A stretch of DNA of 64,000 nucleotides from positions 1 through 64,000 of the forward strand of contig NZ_CBDCWL010000003.1 in the NCBI RefSeq assembly GCF_965223285.1, written 5' to 3'. Each line of letters starts with the position of its first letter. Positions within the stretch are counted from its first letter, which is position 1. A program made the translations under genes and the position numbers. Source of the DNA: Leptofilum sp965223285. Its GTDB lineage: Bacteria > Chloroflexota > Anaerolineae > Promineifilales > Promineifilaceae. The notes beneath the pieces were generated by a model, which saw nothing but the letters and a program-made list of their open reading frames with translations, was not told the origin of the DNA and made no database searches. Below are positions 33,742 to 41,979 of the stretch, in pieces.

Positions 33742-34083
33742 TTAGAAGGGAAAATATTCGTCATCGGCCGGTGGGCAAGCCTGGCCGTAAACCACTTTGG
33801 GCAGCCGCTTCTGCCAGTGGCTGTAAAAGCCGGGCCGGCGAATCTCATCCGCCCCCAGACAGAGCACATAGCCCAGGTGCAGCTTGCCCCAGGGCGTGGG
33901 AATGCGGATGCTGATAAAGGCATCATCATGGTCCAGGACGAAGCACTGGTTGATTTCCAGATGTATCGGCCCGAAGAAAGCTGCGTAAGCGTCCTCACAG
34001 GCGCCATGATGTTCTTCGTAACCACGCGCCCAGCGGCTGAAGATGAGACGAGAAACCAGGTTAAACACACGTTGGGTAAACAT
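33742..34083 (-). CDS. unknown 113-residue protein with SSB-like C-terminal tip
   Basis: Starts MFTQRVFNLVSRLIFSRWAR and continues with a compact mixed fold (HLEINQCFVLDHDDAFISIR, WGKLHLGYVLCLGADEIRR). The last residues, PADDEYFPF, resemble the acidic-PF tip of SSB. AAGGAGTG lies upstream of ATG 34083. A longer frame from 34161 has no support. Function unknown; a role at replication forks through SSB partners is possible. Confidence 0.6.
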   Translation of the reverse strand: MFTQRVFNLVSRLIFSRWARGYEEHHGACEDAYAAFFGPIHLEINQCFVLDHDDAFISIRIPTPWGKLHLGYVLCLGADEIRRPGFYSHWQKRLPKVVYGQACPPADDEYFPF

Positions 34084-34163
34084 TGAAACAAACACTCCTT
34101 TGTTGATTGGGGGAAAATGTGAAACGGCCCTTGCGGGCCAGAAAGATTTGGGGATGAACAATG

Positions 34164-34442
34164 CTAAAACGGCAAGTCCAACATCATGGCACTGACATGC
34201 TGCGGATTGACGCCGGCCGGGTACGTCGCCGCTGCCATGCAGGCGATCAGGGCGTCTTCACCGCCACATAATCGTTCTGCCAGCTGCACCCCCGTCAGCC
34301 CGTCGAAGAGAGAATCCAGGTCCGTGAGCAGCGCGCCATCCGCGCCTTCTTCCTGATAGAAGTAGCCCAGGGCGTGGTCATATCCATATGAAACGGTCAT
34401 TTCGCCGTTTGCCGTTTGTTTCTGAAACCAATATCGGGACAT
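34164..34442 (-). CDS. unknown 92-residue protein ending in LDLPF
   Basis: A small soluble acidic protein starting MSRYWFQKQTANGEMTVSYG. A helical segment (LDSLFDGLTGVQLAERL) follows and it ends MMLDLPF, again SSB-tip-like. ATG 34442 has AAGGAG about 7 bases upstream. Between two terminator-bounded genes. Function unknown. Confidence 0.6.
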   Translation of the reverse strand: MSRYWFQKQTANGEMTVSYGYDHALGYFYQEEGADGALLTDLDSLFDGLTGVQLAERLCGGEDALIACMAAATYPAGVNPQHVSAMMLDLPF

Positions 34443-34487
34443 CAAACACTCCTTTTATGATTGGGAAAATCATCGTGATCCTCAACG

Positions 34488-34522
34488 CAAAACGGCCGTA
34501 CCCTGTGTCGAGTACGGCCGTT
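34488..34522 (-). terminator. intrinsic terminator built from the ACGGCCGT octamer
   Basis: AACGGCCGTAC (34491-34501) pairs perfectly with GTACGGCCGTT (34512-34522); on the minus strand TTTTG follows. The two arms are two copies of the genome's frequent octamer. Confidence 0.6.
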
Positions 34523-34547
34523 GCTAGGCGATTTGTTGATTGGCAAA

Positions 34548-34904
34548 TTAAACGGATTGGCGCTGCACCCACGCAGCAGCCGATTTCACCACGTCGCCGT
34601 GGCAGGGGCCGGGCTTACACCAGCACACAAGCACCGATGACGGGTCAATAGCCCGCAGCGCAGCCAACACAGCTTCGTCGCCGGCCTGAATACGCGCCCA
34701 CAACCAGCGGCGATAATGGGGCAGTGTCCGCCCTCGACCACCAAAGTCGCGAACCCTAAACGGATTTGCCAGTGGAGACTGTGGCAGATTGGCTGTGCGG
34801 TTGGCGCGCCCGATGTAGATCCACCGGTCACCAAAAACCTGGTTCAATGCCTCGGCAGAACCGTATTGTTTGAAGTTGATAACATTGCACATGGGGCACC
34901 ACAT
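34548..34904 (-). CDS. DUF4326-family protein
   Basis: 118 residues. WIYIGRANRTANLPQSPLAN, then PFRVRDFGG, HYRRWLWARI, and SVLVCWCKPGPCHGDVV match the DUF4326 pattern (YIGRP, GNPF, C-C-P-x-CHGDV) found in phages and plasmids. Function unknown; the Cys/His cluster could bind a metal. The start at 34904 has GGTGG 8 bases upstream, 3 bp after the RNase H gene; ATG 34892 is an alternative. Confidence 0.8.
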   Translation of the reverse strand: MWCPMCNVINFKQYGSAEALNQVFGDRWIYIGRANRTANLPQSPLANPFRVRDFGGRGRTLPHYRRWLWARIQAGDEAVLAALRAIDPSSVLVCWCKPGPCHGDVVKSAAAWVQRQSV

Positions 34905-34907
34905 GAT

Positions 34908-35303
34908 TCACGCCACCAACTGCCGCGCCGCTGCCTGGGCTAACGCGTCACACCGTTCATTCATGGCATGGCCGCTGTGCCCGGCGACAAGCTGCACGCG
35001 CAGGTGATGTCCGGCAGACAACGCACGTACCTGCTGTACCAGGTCACGATTGGCTCTGGCTTTGCCGCCGTTCAGAATGGTGGCCACATACTGGCTGTCT
35101 GTGACCACCGTCACCTGGCAGCGACGTTTGAGGGCGGCCAAACCGGCAATGACCGCCTTTAACTCCATACGATTATTGGTGGCATGCGCCTCGCTGCCTG
35201 TGAGTGTCCTTTCATGGGCGCCGCTCTGCAAAATAGCCGCATATCCACCAGGGCCGGGATTCCCTTTGCAGGAACCGTCTGTGTACAGAAAAACTTGATT
35301 CAT
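34908..35303 (-). CDS. rnhA: ribonuclease HI
   Basis: 131 residues with the RNase H catalytic set: YTDGSCKGNPGPGGYA (Asp), NNRMELKAVIAGL (Glu), TVVTDSQYVATIL (Asp), and VAGHSGHAMNERCDALAQAA (His, Asp). It degrades RNA in RNA-DNA hybrids, for instance primers or R-loops during element replication. ATG 35303 has GGAGG upstream and is preferred over a TTG at 35312. Terminator upstream; DUF4326 gene follows. Confidence 0.93.
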   Translation of the reverse strand: MNQVFLYTDGSCKGNPGPGGYAAILQSGAHERTLTGSEAHATNNRMELKAVIAGLAALKRRCQVTVVTDSQYVATILNGGKARANRDLVQQVRALSAGHHLRVQLVAGHSGHAMNERCDALAQAAARQLVA

Positions 35304-35333
35304 ATTGAGCAAACCTCCTTTGCTTGAGTAAAC

Positions 35334-35372
35334 AAAAAGGCCGGGTGCAGACGCACTGTCTACAACCGGCCT
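35334..35372 (-). terminator. intrinsic terminator upstream of rnhA
   Basis: On the minus strand AGGCCGG...CCGGCCT pairs, with an inner AGAC/GTCT stem, and is followed by TTTTTG. It isolates rnhA from transcription arriving from the 35.5-kb repeat element. Confidence 0.65.
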
Positions 35373-35498
35373 CTAAAATCTTCACAAAGCCCATGGCCGC
35401 AGGCCATTATGGGTAGCAAAAAGAGGGTGCTGCTCTATTTCCTGCCAGTTTGTCCTTGATGAAAAATCACGAACAGACGGGCACGCTATTGACCTTTT

Positions 35499-35767
35499 TG
35501 TAGGATTTACTAAATAGTGGGACTCATCCAGTAAATAACGGGACTCGTTCATTAAATAATGGGACTGTGGTGGTGCTTACTCCTGTAAATGATGTAGGAT
35601 TCCTGGTTTTCAGATCGGCGTTGTTTGTAGGCTAGTTCCGTTTTTTACTGGATATTGTAGGCCAGTTTCATTATTTACTGACACGCTCTTTATTTGCCTT
35701 TTTGTCTACCTCTGGAGGCCAGTCCCATTATTTCGTGGACCAGTACCATTATTTAATGAATCCTACA
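35499..35767. mobile_element. 269-bp miniature transposable element, TGTAGGAT ends
   Basis: It begins TGTAGGATTTACTAAATA and ends TTTAATGAATCCTACA (inverted), flanked by the 5-bp direct repeat CTTTT (35494-35498 and 35768-35772). The left part has three direct copies of TAAATAvyGGGACT-like sequence; the right part has about four copies of the inverse (GTCCCATTATTTA-like). Internal TGTAGG copies occur in the right half. TGT...ACA ends, arrays of subterminal sites and a 5-bp duplication are the features of the Tn7/Tn5053/Mu and IS21-like DDE groups. No transposase inside. Confidence 0.8.
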
Positions 35768-36578
35768 CTTTTCGTCCTGCCTCAGCCCAGGTATCCAGAA
35801 AATCCAGCACAGCCTGATACTGACTCTGCCGGATATTTTTATAGCTGGTGACCCGAAAACGTCGGTGGAGTTCTCTGAAAATGCCTTGATAATGGTTCTG
35901 GCTGGAATCCTTCTCGGTCATTTCAGTGGCAATCGCCAGCACTTTTGCAGAAATATCTGCCGCCTGCTCATCGGTAACGGCATCCCGGGGGGATAACTTT
36001 GCTTCCAGCGCCGTGATCCGTTTTCCATATTGCCCAATCACGATCGCCGCTTTGTCCAGCCGGGCCATCATACGCATTTGTTCTTCTGCTAACCGGGCGA
36101 CCGCCAGCGCGTTCTCGCGGATTTGCTGCAGCGCCGCCATTGTTTCCGGGTTTGTTTGCATCCAATCATCCGGCACTGTGCGGTTGACAAAAGCATCGGC
36201 CAGGATCCGATAACATTCCCGTTGATATTGGATTAGCCGCTCTTTCAATTCTTCTTTAACGCGGTTGGCATTAATGCCAAACAGCCAGCCGTTAATCATG
36301 TCCAGGGGAAGGCAAAGCATCTCCCGGCGCTGGTCTGGCTGACCCTGCGTGGTTGTAACAACCACGCAGGGTATAAGCTCTTGCGCTAATACGGCGTCAC
36401 GATTAATACGCTGTCGCTGGCTTGACCAATCAATGCCAAGGTGATCGCAAATCGGACGCACAGGGATATAAACAGAGGATTCACCCTCGGACTCAATCAG
36501 AACGGCCGTTAACTCATCACCATAAAACTCAACAACTTTTTGCTCAATCGGCACCAACGCATTGCTTTCTTCTGCCAT
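35763..36578 (-). CDS. phage antirepressor-type protein (second copy)
   Basis: 271 residues, paralogue of 6605-7444: VYIPVRPICDHLGIDWSSQ, MLCLPLDMINGWLFGINANR, KEELKERLIQYQRECYRIL. The C-terminal ORF6C-like half includes coiled coil and SQNHYQGIFRELHRRFRVTS. The last codons are altered by the miniature element: the stop TAG is formed by the element's first bases. Removing the element and one CTTTT copy would give ...AGRKGQ-stop instead of ...AGRKV-stop, so only the tail changed. This copy lacks the DDVPF tip. Confidence 0.8.
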   Translation of the reverse strand: MAEESNALVPIEQKVVEFYGDELTAVLIESEGESSVYIPVRPICDHLGIDWSSQRQRINRDAVLAQELIPCVVVTTTQGQPDQRREMLCLPLDMINGWLFGINANRVKEELKERLIQYQRECYRILADAFVNRTVPDDWMQTNPETMAALQQIRENALAVARLAEEQMRMMARLDKAAIVIGQYGKRITALEAKLSPRDAVTDEQAADISAKVLAIATEMTEKDSSQNHYQGIFRELHRRFRVTSYKNIRQSQYQAVLDFLDTWAEAGRKV

Positions 36579-36703
36579 ATCTCACCTATTATTGCTCAAT
36601 GAATGATGTCCAATTCTAACAGAGGGCCAAGGAGAACCAAGAGAATATCAAAGGTATCAATCGTTGCGGTACGTAGCTGCTTACATGACAAAGCAGCAAA
36701 TTG

Positions 36704-37582
36704 TTACCCCGCCACCACTTGCGTCCGCTGCCGGTAAAAATCCAGGAGCGCCGTTTTGGATGCCGGCGCAGACTGTTTCTCGGCCAGATACTGGCGATAT
36801 GTCTGTACCTCCGTCAGATTTTTCCCGTCAACCAGGGTCCCGTTGCCATATTGCAGCGGTTGTTTAACCGCTGTGCTGCCATTGGTCGGGCTTGCGGGTT
36901 TGCCATTGGCTTGACCGTTGCTTTTACGGGTAACCGGACGGCCGTTCGCCACAGTAGTCTGCTGCGGATGAATCCCATTGTTCTGGGCGGAGCCGTTTTG
37001 GGGTTTGGCAGCGCCGTTCGGTCCTCCGTTCTGCTCGCTTGCTGCCGCTACCAGCAGATAAGGGGCAGGCTGTCCCACAGATTGTTGATGCACCATCATC
37101 CGCAGCACATCCCAGGCATGGAGATAGGCTAAAACGGCCGTTGCCATCCGCCGCGCTTCATACAGCTTGAAGGTAACGTTGACTTCCACTTTTGCCGGCC
37201 CGTTCGGCGTGATCGCCCCGGTGGGGGTCAATTTACCCGGCCCGCTTTTCAGTTCCACGTACACATTTTCACCTTTGACGGCAATGGACAACACCCGGCT
37301 GGTAGCAGGTTGACCATTTTTCGGCGGCGTGCCCTTATATTCTCTGTGACTGAAGCTTTGCTCGCCGCGCGCCAGGGCGCCAAAAATAACCCGCGCATCT
37401 TCAACATCGATGAAGGCATTGGCAAATCCTTGTTTATTCATGCCCTGGCCTTTAACGTAATTGCCGGCAAACAGCCTTAGCTTCCCAATGGCCAGCGCAT
37501 CCTCGACGTGCAAAAACCGTGATTGAGTAACATGGCTGTACAGGCGGACACGGGTAGGGGAGGGGGAGGGTTGGTTATTCAT
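36704..37582 (-). CDS. unknown protein with Asn/Gly-rich linker
   Basis: About 292 residues. A globular N-terminal half (RVRLYSHVTQSRFLHVEDAL, FANAFIDVEDARVIFGALAR) contains a domain with many strands. A long Asn/Gly/Pro-rich linker follows (NGGPNGAAKPQNGSAQNNGI...), then a helical tail (LTEVQTYRQYLAEKQ). I do not recognise the family. ATG 37582 has AGGAGATG upstream; the frame is open further, to an ATG at 37723, with a protein-like start, so a longer product is possible. It sits between the DnaA-domain gene and the antirepressor. Confidence 0.55.
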   Translation of the reverse strand: MNNQPSPSPTRVRLYSHVTQSRFLHVEDALAIGKLRLFAGNYVKGQGMNKQGFANAFIDVEDARVIFGALARGEQSFSHREYKGTPPKNGQPATSRVLSIAVKGENVYVELKSGPGKLTPTGAITPNGPAKVEVNVTFKLYEARRMATAVLAYLHAWDVLRMMVHQQSVGQPAPYLLVAAASEQNGGPNGAAKPQNGSAQNNGIHPQQTTVANGRPVTRKSNGQANGKPASPTNGSTAVKQPLQYGNGTLVDGKNLTEVQTYRQYLAEKQSAPASKTALLDFYRQRTQVVAG

Positions 37583-37676
37583 GAGGGCATCTCCTGGTAA
37601 TATGAAATTCTTGTTTTGAGGTTGTTGCGCCAGCCTGCTTACATGACGCAAGCTGGCTATTGGTCTGGGTTCTGCT

Positions 37677-38036
37677 TCAATCTGCGCGAGATATTCGTGC
37701 AGGCGGCCTTCTAAAGGGGTCATAGCACTCACTTCGCATAGTTCTAGGAACAAAACAAATAATCACCTTGCTGCCGACCAAACCGTCAAGGGTGCGCTTG
37801 ATGACGGGCGACAGACGATTTGTTAACCACTCATACGCATACTCGTTGCGCACCACCACAACCCAAAAAGCCGGGGTGCTGGGGGCGATCAAAATGTGGC
37901 TGTCTACCAGCCAGGTGTTAAAGGTCGCTTTGGTCATCTGCTGGTGCAGATCGGCCAGCACAAGCGGCCACAGCTTGTCGGGGGCAGCGGCAAGAGGGGA
38001 GAAAACGGGTTGTGAAACGATAGATTCGCTCATCAT
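37677..38036 (-). CDS. stand-alone DnaA domain-I-like protein
   Basis: About 119 residues. KLWPLVLADLHQQMTKATFN, then WLVDSHIL..., VVVVRNEYAYEWLTNRLSPV and LVGSKVIICFVP match the N-terminal domain of DnaA, which binds DnaB helicase and regulators. The AAA+ and DNA-binding domains are absent. Such a protein could compete with or tether host DnaA partners. Start uncertain: ATG 38036 has GGAA 7 bases upstream; ATG 38102 would add about 22 residues. It follows the methylase-helicase gene closely. Confidence 0.7.
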   Translation of the reverse strand: MMSESIVSQPVFSPLAAAPDKLWPLVLADLHQQMTKATFNTWLVDSHILIAPSTPAFWVVVVRNEYAYEWLTNRLSPVIKRTLDGLVGSKVIICFVPRTMRSECYDPFRRPPARISRAD

Positions 38037-38111
38037 AGGCACGTTCCGGAAAATGAGGATAGGTTTCAAACGGCGGCGAATGTCAGGCATACGCTCAGCC
38101 ATGCTCAACTG

Positions 38112-41100
38112 TTACACAGATAATTGACTCAACAGCAACCGCGGCCGCGGCACGGGCGGCGGCGCGGATTTATGCAAGTCAGCAGGTTCGTGTGCTTCAT
38201 CGCTCTCATCATGCTTCGCCTGCTTTCCGTTCAAATGCGTACTGATGACCGCAACACCGTTGGGCTTTTCTTGCCCGTGGCCGTGGCTGTGGCCATTGCC
38301 GATTGGCGAATGGCCATTGGTGAAATGCGATGCCTGTTGGGGAGAACGGCCGCTGTCGCCGTTGGTCACAATTAAACGATCTGGAACCAATAACGGCCGT
38401 TGACTCAAGTGGCCATTGCCATTGATTACAACGGCAGCTTCTTCATCTGTCTCTTCTTCTACCATCTGGTAGTCGCCAATAATGGTATTCGCCTGGCGCA
38501 GGCTGGCATTGGCTTCAGCAAAGGCTTGCTGCAAACTGTGGGCGTCAATCTGTACGTCACCGGTGATGATTTTGGCCAGCGTGGCCACCAGGTCACCGGA
38601 GGTGAGGTCATCCAGTTCCGCCAGGCTGTCATCGCCCACGGTGTCGCCGTTGACGCGCAGAGCCGCGGCCACTTTGGCGGCCACCAGGCGCAGGGCGTCC
38701 TCCTGGATGGTCTCTTCATAAGCGAAAAAGTAGACCTTCACCGGCTCCGTCTGACCAATGCGCCAGGAGCGACGGCTGGCCTGGAGGACGGTGTAGACAC
38801 TGTAGTCGATGGCCATCCAGACGATGGTGGGGAAATCGAGCAAGTCAATGCCCGTCTCTACTTTGCGCGGATGGGTGATGATCACATCCGCGCCCGCCTT
38901 GACCTGCTTTTCCACCCACTTTTCGCGCTGGTTGGGTGCGGCGCGGAGGATAGTAGCCTTCAGTCCGGCCGCTTCCAGCATTGCTTTCCACTCTGGCTGG
39001 ATATCCAGGGTGTCGGTCTGCTGGCACAGCAGCAGGACGCGCCGTCCCTGGGCTTTCTCTTGCAGGCACAGCTCAATGATTTCTTCCTCTTTCGGGCCAA
39101 CGAAGTCATCCGACAGTCCGGGCACTGAGGCGACAACAGTGCCGGTGCGGGGGCACTCGACCACCTTGGCCCGGCGCGGCGAATCCGGCCAGAAGAGCAG
39201 AGCGTAGAGGTATCCGGCCAGCAGCGATTTGTCGCCGCGAATGAGCCGTTCTTTGAGTTCTTCCTTCAGCTGCTCCTTGAGCGATTCGTAACGAACGGCC
39301 TGCTCCGGGGCCATGGAGACCGAAACCGGAATCTCGGTGTAAGCGGGTAGGGGGAAACCCATATCCCCCAGCGACAGGAAGACCGACCGATTGAGCAGCC
39401 AGGGCAGCATCGCCGGGCTACCGCCGGGCAGCTCTTTGAAGCGCACGTTGGAGCGGCTGTTGGCCGTCTGTCTGCCATCTTCGTCGAGAGTGACGGTTTC
39501 AATCCGCTGCAGGATGCCGTAGGCTGAGACCCAGTCCCGGCTGCGCAGGCGGCGCTGGCCGTTGGCCTCTGGGTCTACGTAGGTTTTGCCCATTTCTGAG
39601 GCAAGACGGAAAAGCAGGTAAAAGAGGCTGGACGCTTTGCCGCCGTAGATGGTGCCGGTGAGGGCGACCACCTTCTCAGCTGCCTGGGCCAGGTGGTGCA
39701 TGGCGTACCCCTGGTCGCTGTCAAAGCCTTTGTACTGATGAACCTCATCCACTAACAGCAGATCCAGCTTCCCTTTGCCCCGTTTCTTGATGTAACCAGC
39801 CAGAGGTATCTTGCCATAGCCGAAGGTGTCGCGCACGGCCGTACCATGCCATTTCTCAAGTTCATGAAAAGGCACCGGCTGTCCTTTGTCGGTATAGCTG
39901 CGGATGAGTCGCTCTCGCTGGGCGTACAGCTTGAAGTTGCCGCGTACCTGGGACTCGCTGCGGCGGCGGGTGAACTGGTACAGTGGCGAACGGCATGCCT
40001 CATTGCTGCACGTCCATGTGGCGGTCTTGAGTTCTTTGACGGCAAGCGGCCGTCCGCCGCGGAACTGGGTTTCGCCGCAGACGGGGCAGCGAACGCCGCG
40101 CTGCTGTAGGGCCAGAATTTGTTTTTCGGTAAACGGGCGTTCTTCGACGGGCAGATCCATCAATTTTCGCGCGGATATCACGTTGCCCCACGGCCGTTCA
40201 ATATCGCTGTACCCCTTGCTGCCATAGTTGTGGCTGGCCGGGCCGCCGTAGTCGTAGGCGTGTTCCCAGCCGGAGGCGCTGCGAGCGGTGGTTTGCTTGA
40301 GGACGCCAACCAATGGCGCATCATCGGGTTGATCGCCGAAGAATTGATCGACGTCACTGATCGTTTGCAGATGCATCGTGCGCACGCCGGGCCAGACGGC
40401 TTTGAATTCCCGCTGCCATTTGTCCACCAGGTGGGGCGGGCAGAGGACGATGGTGCGTCCAGCACTAAGACCAGCAGCAATCGCCGCAGAGATCGTGGTT
40501 TTACCTGTTCCCATCTCCCCAATCGCAATAGCCTCTGGATAGGTTTCCAAACGGGTCAGTATGGCGGCGGCCGCATGTTTTTGGGCAGGCAACAGGCCGG
40601 ATTTGCCGTTCATTCCTGGTATCTTTCGCTTTTTGCTCAGACTGTTCAGCAAACGGCCGTATCCATTCAAATCAAACTGGTAAACCGGAGGATACTCCTG
40701 AGCCACAATGCGCGTCAGGTGCGAAATCCACTTCTGCAAGAACTGCTCCAGTTCCGCGCCTTTGTAGCTGGTAACCTGGCCGTTACTGTCTACGGTGGTA
40801 ATGTCGGTGACGACGCTTTCCGTCTCCAGATGTGTTACCCGGGTACGACCGTCCGGCAGCGGTTCCTCATATTCCTCGGCACGGGTCACTTTGTAGTTGC
40901 GGCCTTTGATCAACAGCCGCTCGTCGTCATCGGCCAATACCTGGTTATTGAGATGGCCGGCGGCAATGACGCTATTCATGTGTCCAATTTTGAGGGGCGT
41001 TAACGGCCGTAACGGGACGTTGGCGCCGTCTGGGTCCAGATGCTCGTGCCAGGCGTCTTTGGTGCTGGCGCCCAATTGCCGAGCCTCGGCCAGGGCGTCG

Positions 41101-41858
41101 GCCGGATCGACAAATTGGGAGCGGAATTTGAATGCACCGTGTTTGACAGCCAGTGGTGGGAGTGAATAGAGAGGTTCGGAAACGGCCGTTAATGGCGGCA
41201 GCATTTCTTTACCCACAGCCTGCCGTGCCAGCTTTTCTACTATCTCACTTTCGGGCGTGATGGCTTTCGGCCGCAGAACGCCGAAGAGGACAATTTGTTT
41301 GAACCGATCGTACTCCTCATCCGGGAAGCGAAAAACCTTCACCCGATCATACCAAGATAGGATGTACCGCGTCGCTTTCCGGAAACGCAGCATATGCTGG
41401 GGGACAACCCAGACGAGCAATCCGCTTGGCTGCAGCCAGGGACGGGTGTGAACAAGCCATTGATATTCCAACCTGCCGTCCACATCGTCATGATCATAGG
41501 GCGGGTTGAGATAGAGCAGATTGTAACCACCGCGAGAGGTGACCAGGCTGAGATAGCTGTCGTGAAGAATGCGCGTGCCGTGAGATGCGGCCGCATCGCC
41601 TTTATCGAAGCCATGCCGGGTAACCAGGAGCTGGCCCACGGCTTCACGGGCTGCTTTGGCCCGGCCCTCATGCAGCTCAACGCCGAAGGGGTCCAGGTGC
41701 AGCTTTTTGGCCAGGGTCACTAAGGCACTGCCCTCACCGGCGCATGGGTCGAGGATACGGCCGTCTTTTGGGGCAGCGATGTGGGTTACAAGACGTTCAG
41801 TAACAGAAGGAGGGAGTCTGAAATATCCCGCCTTTTCAACGTTTGCTAATCTGGTCAT
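38112..41858 (-). CDS. DUF6094 methylase-like / SNF2 helicase fusion
   Basis: 1248 residues. The N-terminal Rossmann methylase-like domain has DPCAGEGSAL (37-46) and LLYLNPPYDHDD (about 115-125), i.e. SAM-binding motif I and the N-P-P-Y motif of adenine methylases (DUF6094 type). The central SF2/SNF2 domain has Walker A IGEMGTGKTTISAA (about 446), LLVDEVHQYKGFD (about 702) and C-terminal helicase motifs ending LQASRRSWRIGQTEPVKVYF. A zinc-finger pair, CPVCGETQFRGG and CSNEACRSP, is inserted in the helicase. A Gly/Asn/His-rich linker lies near the end. Likely DNA remodelling or modification during element maintenance; it may act in anti-restriction. Confidence 0.8.
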   Translation of the reverse strand: MTRLANVEKAGYFRLPPSVTERLVTHIAAPKDGRILDPCAGEGSALVTLAKKLHLDPFGVELHEGRAKAAREAVGQLLVTRHGFDKGDAAASHGTRILHDSYLSLVTSRGGYNLLYLNPPYDHDDVDGRLEYQWLVHTRPWLQPSGLLVWVVPQHMLRFRKATRYILSWYDRVKVFRFPDEEYDRFKQIVLFGVLRPKAITPESEIVEKLARQAVGKEMLPPLTAVSEPLYSLPPLAVKHGAFKFRSQFVDPADALAEARQLGASTKDAWHEHLDPDGANVPLRPLTPLKIGHMNSVIAAGHLNNQVLADDDERLLIKGRNYKVTRAEEYEEPLPDGRTRVTHLETESVVTDITTVDSNGQVTSYKGAELEQFLQKWISHLTRIVAQEYPPVYQFDLNGYGRLLNSLSKKRKIPGMNGKSGLLPAQKHAAAAILTRLETYPEAIAIGEMGTGKTTISAAIAAGLSAGRTIVLCPPHLVDKWQREFKAVWPGVRTMHLQTISDVDQFFGDQPDDAPLVGVLKQTTARSASGWEHAYDYGGPASHNYGSKGYSDIERPWGNVISARKLMDLPVEERPFTEKQILALQQRGVRCPVCGETQFRGGRPLAVKELKTATWTCSNEACRSPLYQFTRRRSESQVRGNFKLYAQRERLIRSYTDKGQPVPFHELEKWHGTAVRDTFGYGKIPLAGYIKKRGKGKLDLLLVDEVHQYKGFDSDQGYAMHHLAQAAEKVVALTGTIYGGKASSLFYLLFRLASEMGKTYVDPEANGQRRLRSRDWVSAYGILQRIETVTLDEDGRQTANSRSNVRFKELPGGSPAMLPWLLNRSVFLSLGDMGFPLPAYTEIPVSVSMAPEQAVRYESLKEQLKEELKERLIRGDKSLLAGYLYALLFWPDSPRRAKVVECPRTGTVVASVPGLSDDFVGPKEEEIIELCLQEKAQGRRVLLLCQQTDTLDIQPEWKAMLEAAGLKATILRAAPNQREKWVEKQVKAGADVIITHPRKVETGIDLLDFPTIVWMAIDYSVYTVLQASRRSWRIGQTEPVKVYFFAYEETIQEDALRLVAAKVAAALRVNGDTVGDDSLAELDDLTSGDLVATLAKIITGDVQIDAHSLQQAFAEANASLRQANTIIGDYQMVEEETDEEAAVVINGNGHLSQRPLLVPDRLIVTNGDSGRSPQQASHFTNGHSPIGNGHSHGHGQEKPNGVAVISTHLNGKQAKHDESDEAHEPADLHKSAPPPVPRPRLLLSQLSV

Positions 41859-41979
41859 TTGCTTTACCTCTAGAATGTAAGGGGTAGAAGGGTAGATGTA
41901 TGTAGGTTGACAGAGTTATTGAATAGCGTGACAAAGTTGTTGAATTGGGTGGCAATCTAAAGATTATTTTCAACTGAGG

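Noticed and set aside
33666..34091. N-terminal extension of polymerase-like copy B
   Set aside because: It overlaps the 113-residue gene in another frame, its composition is unlike a protein, and a good ribosome-binding site supports ATG 33662.
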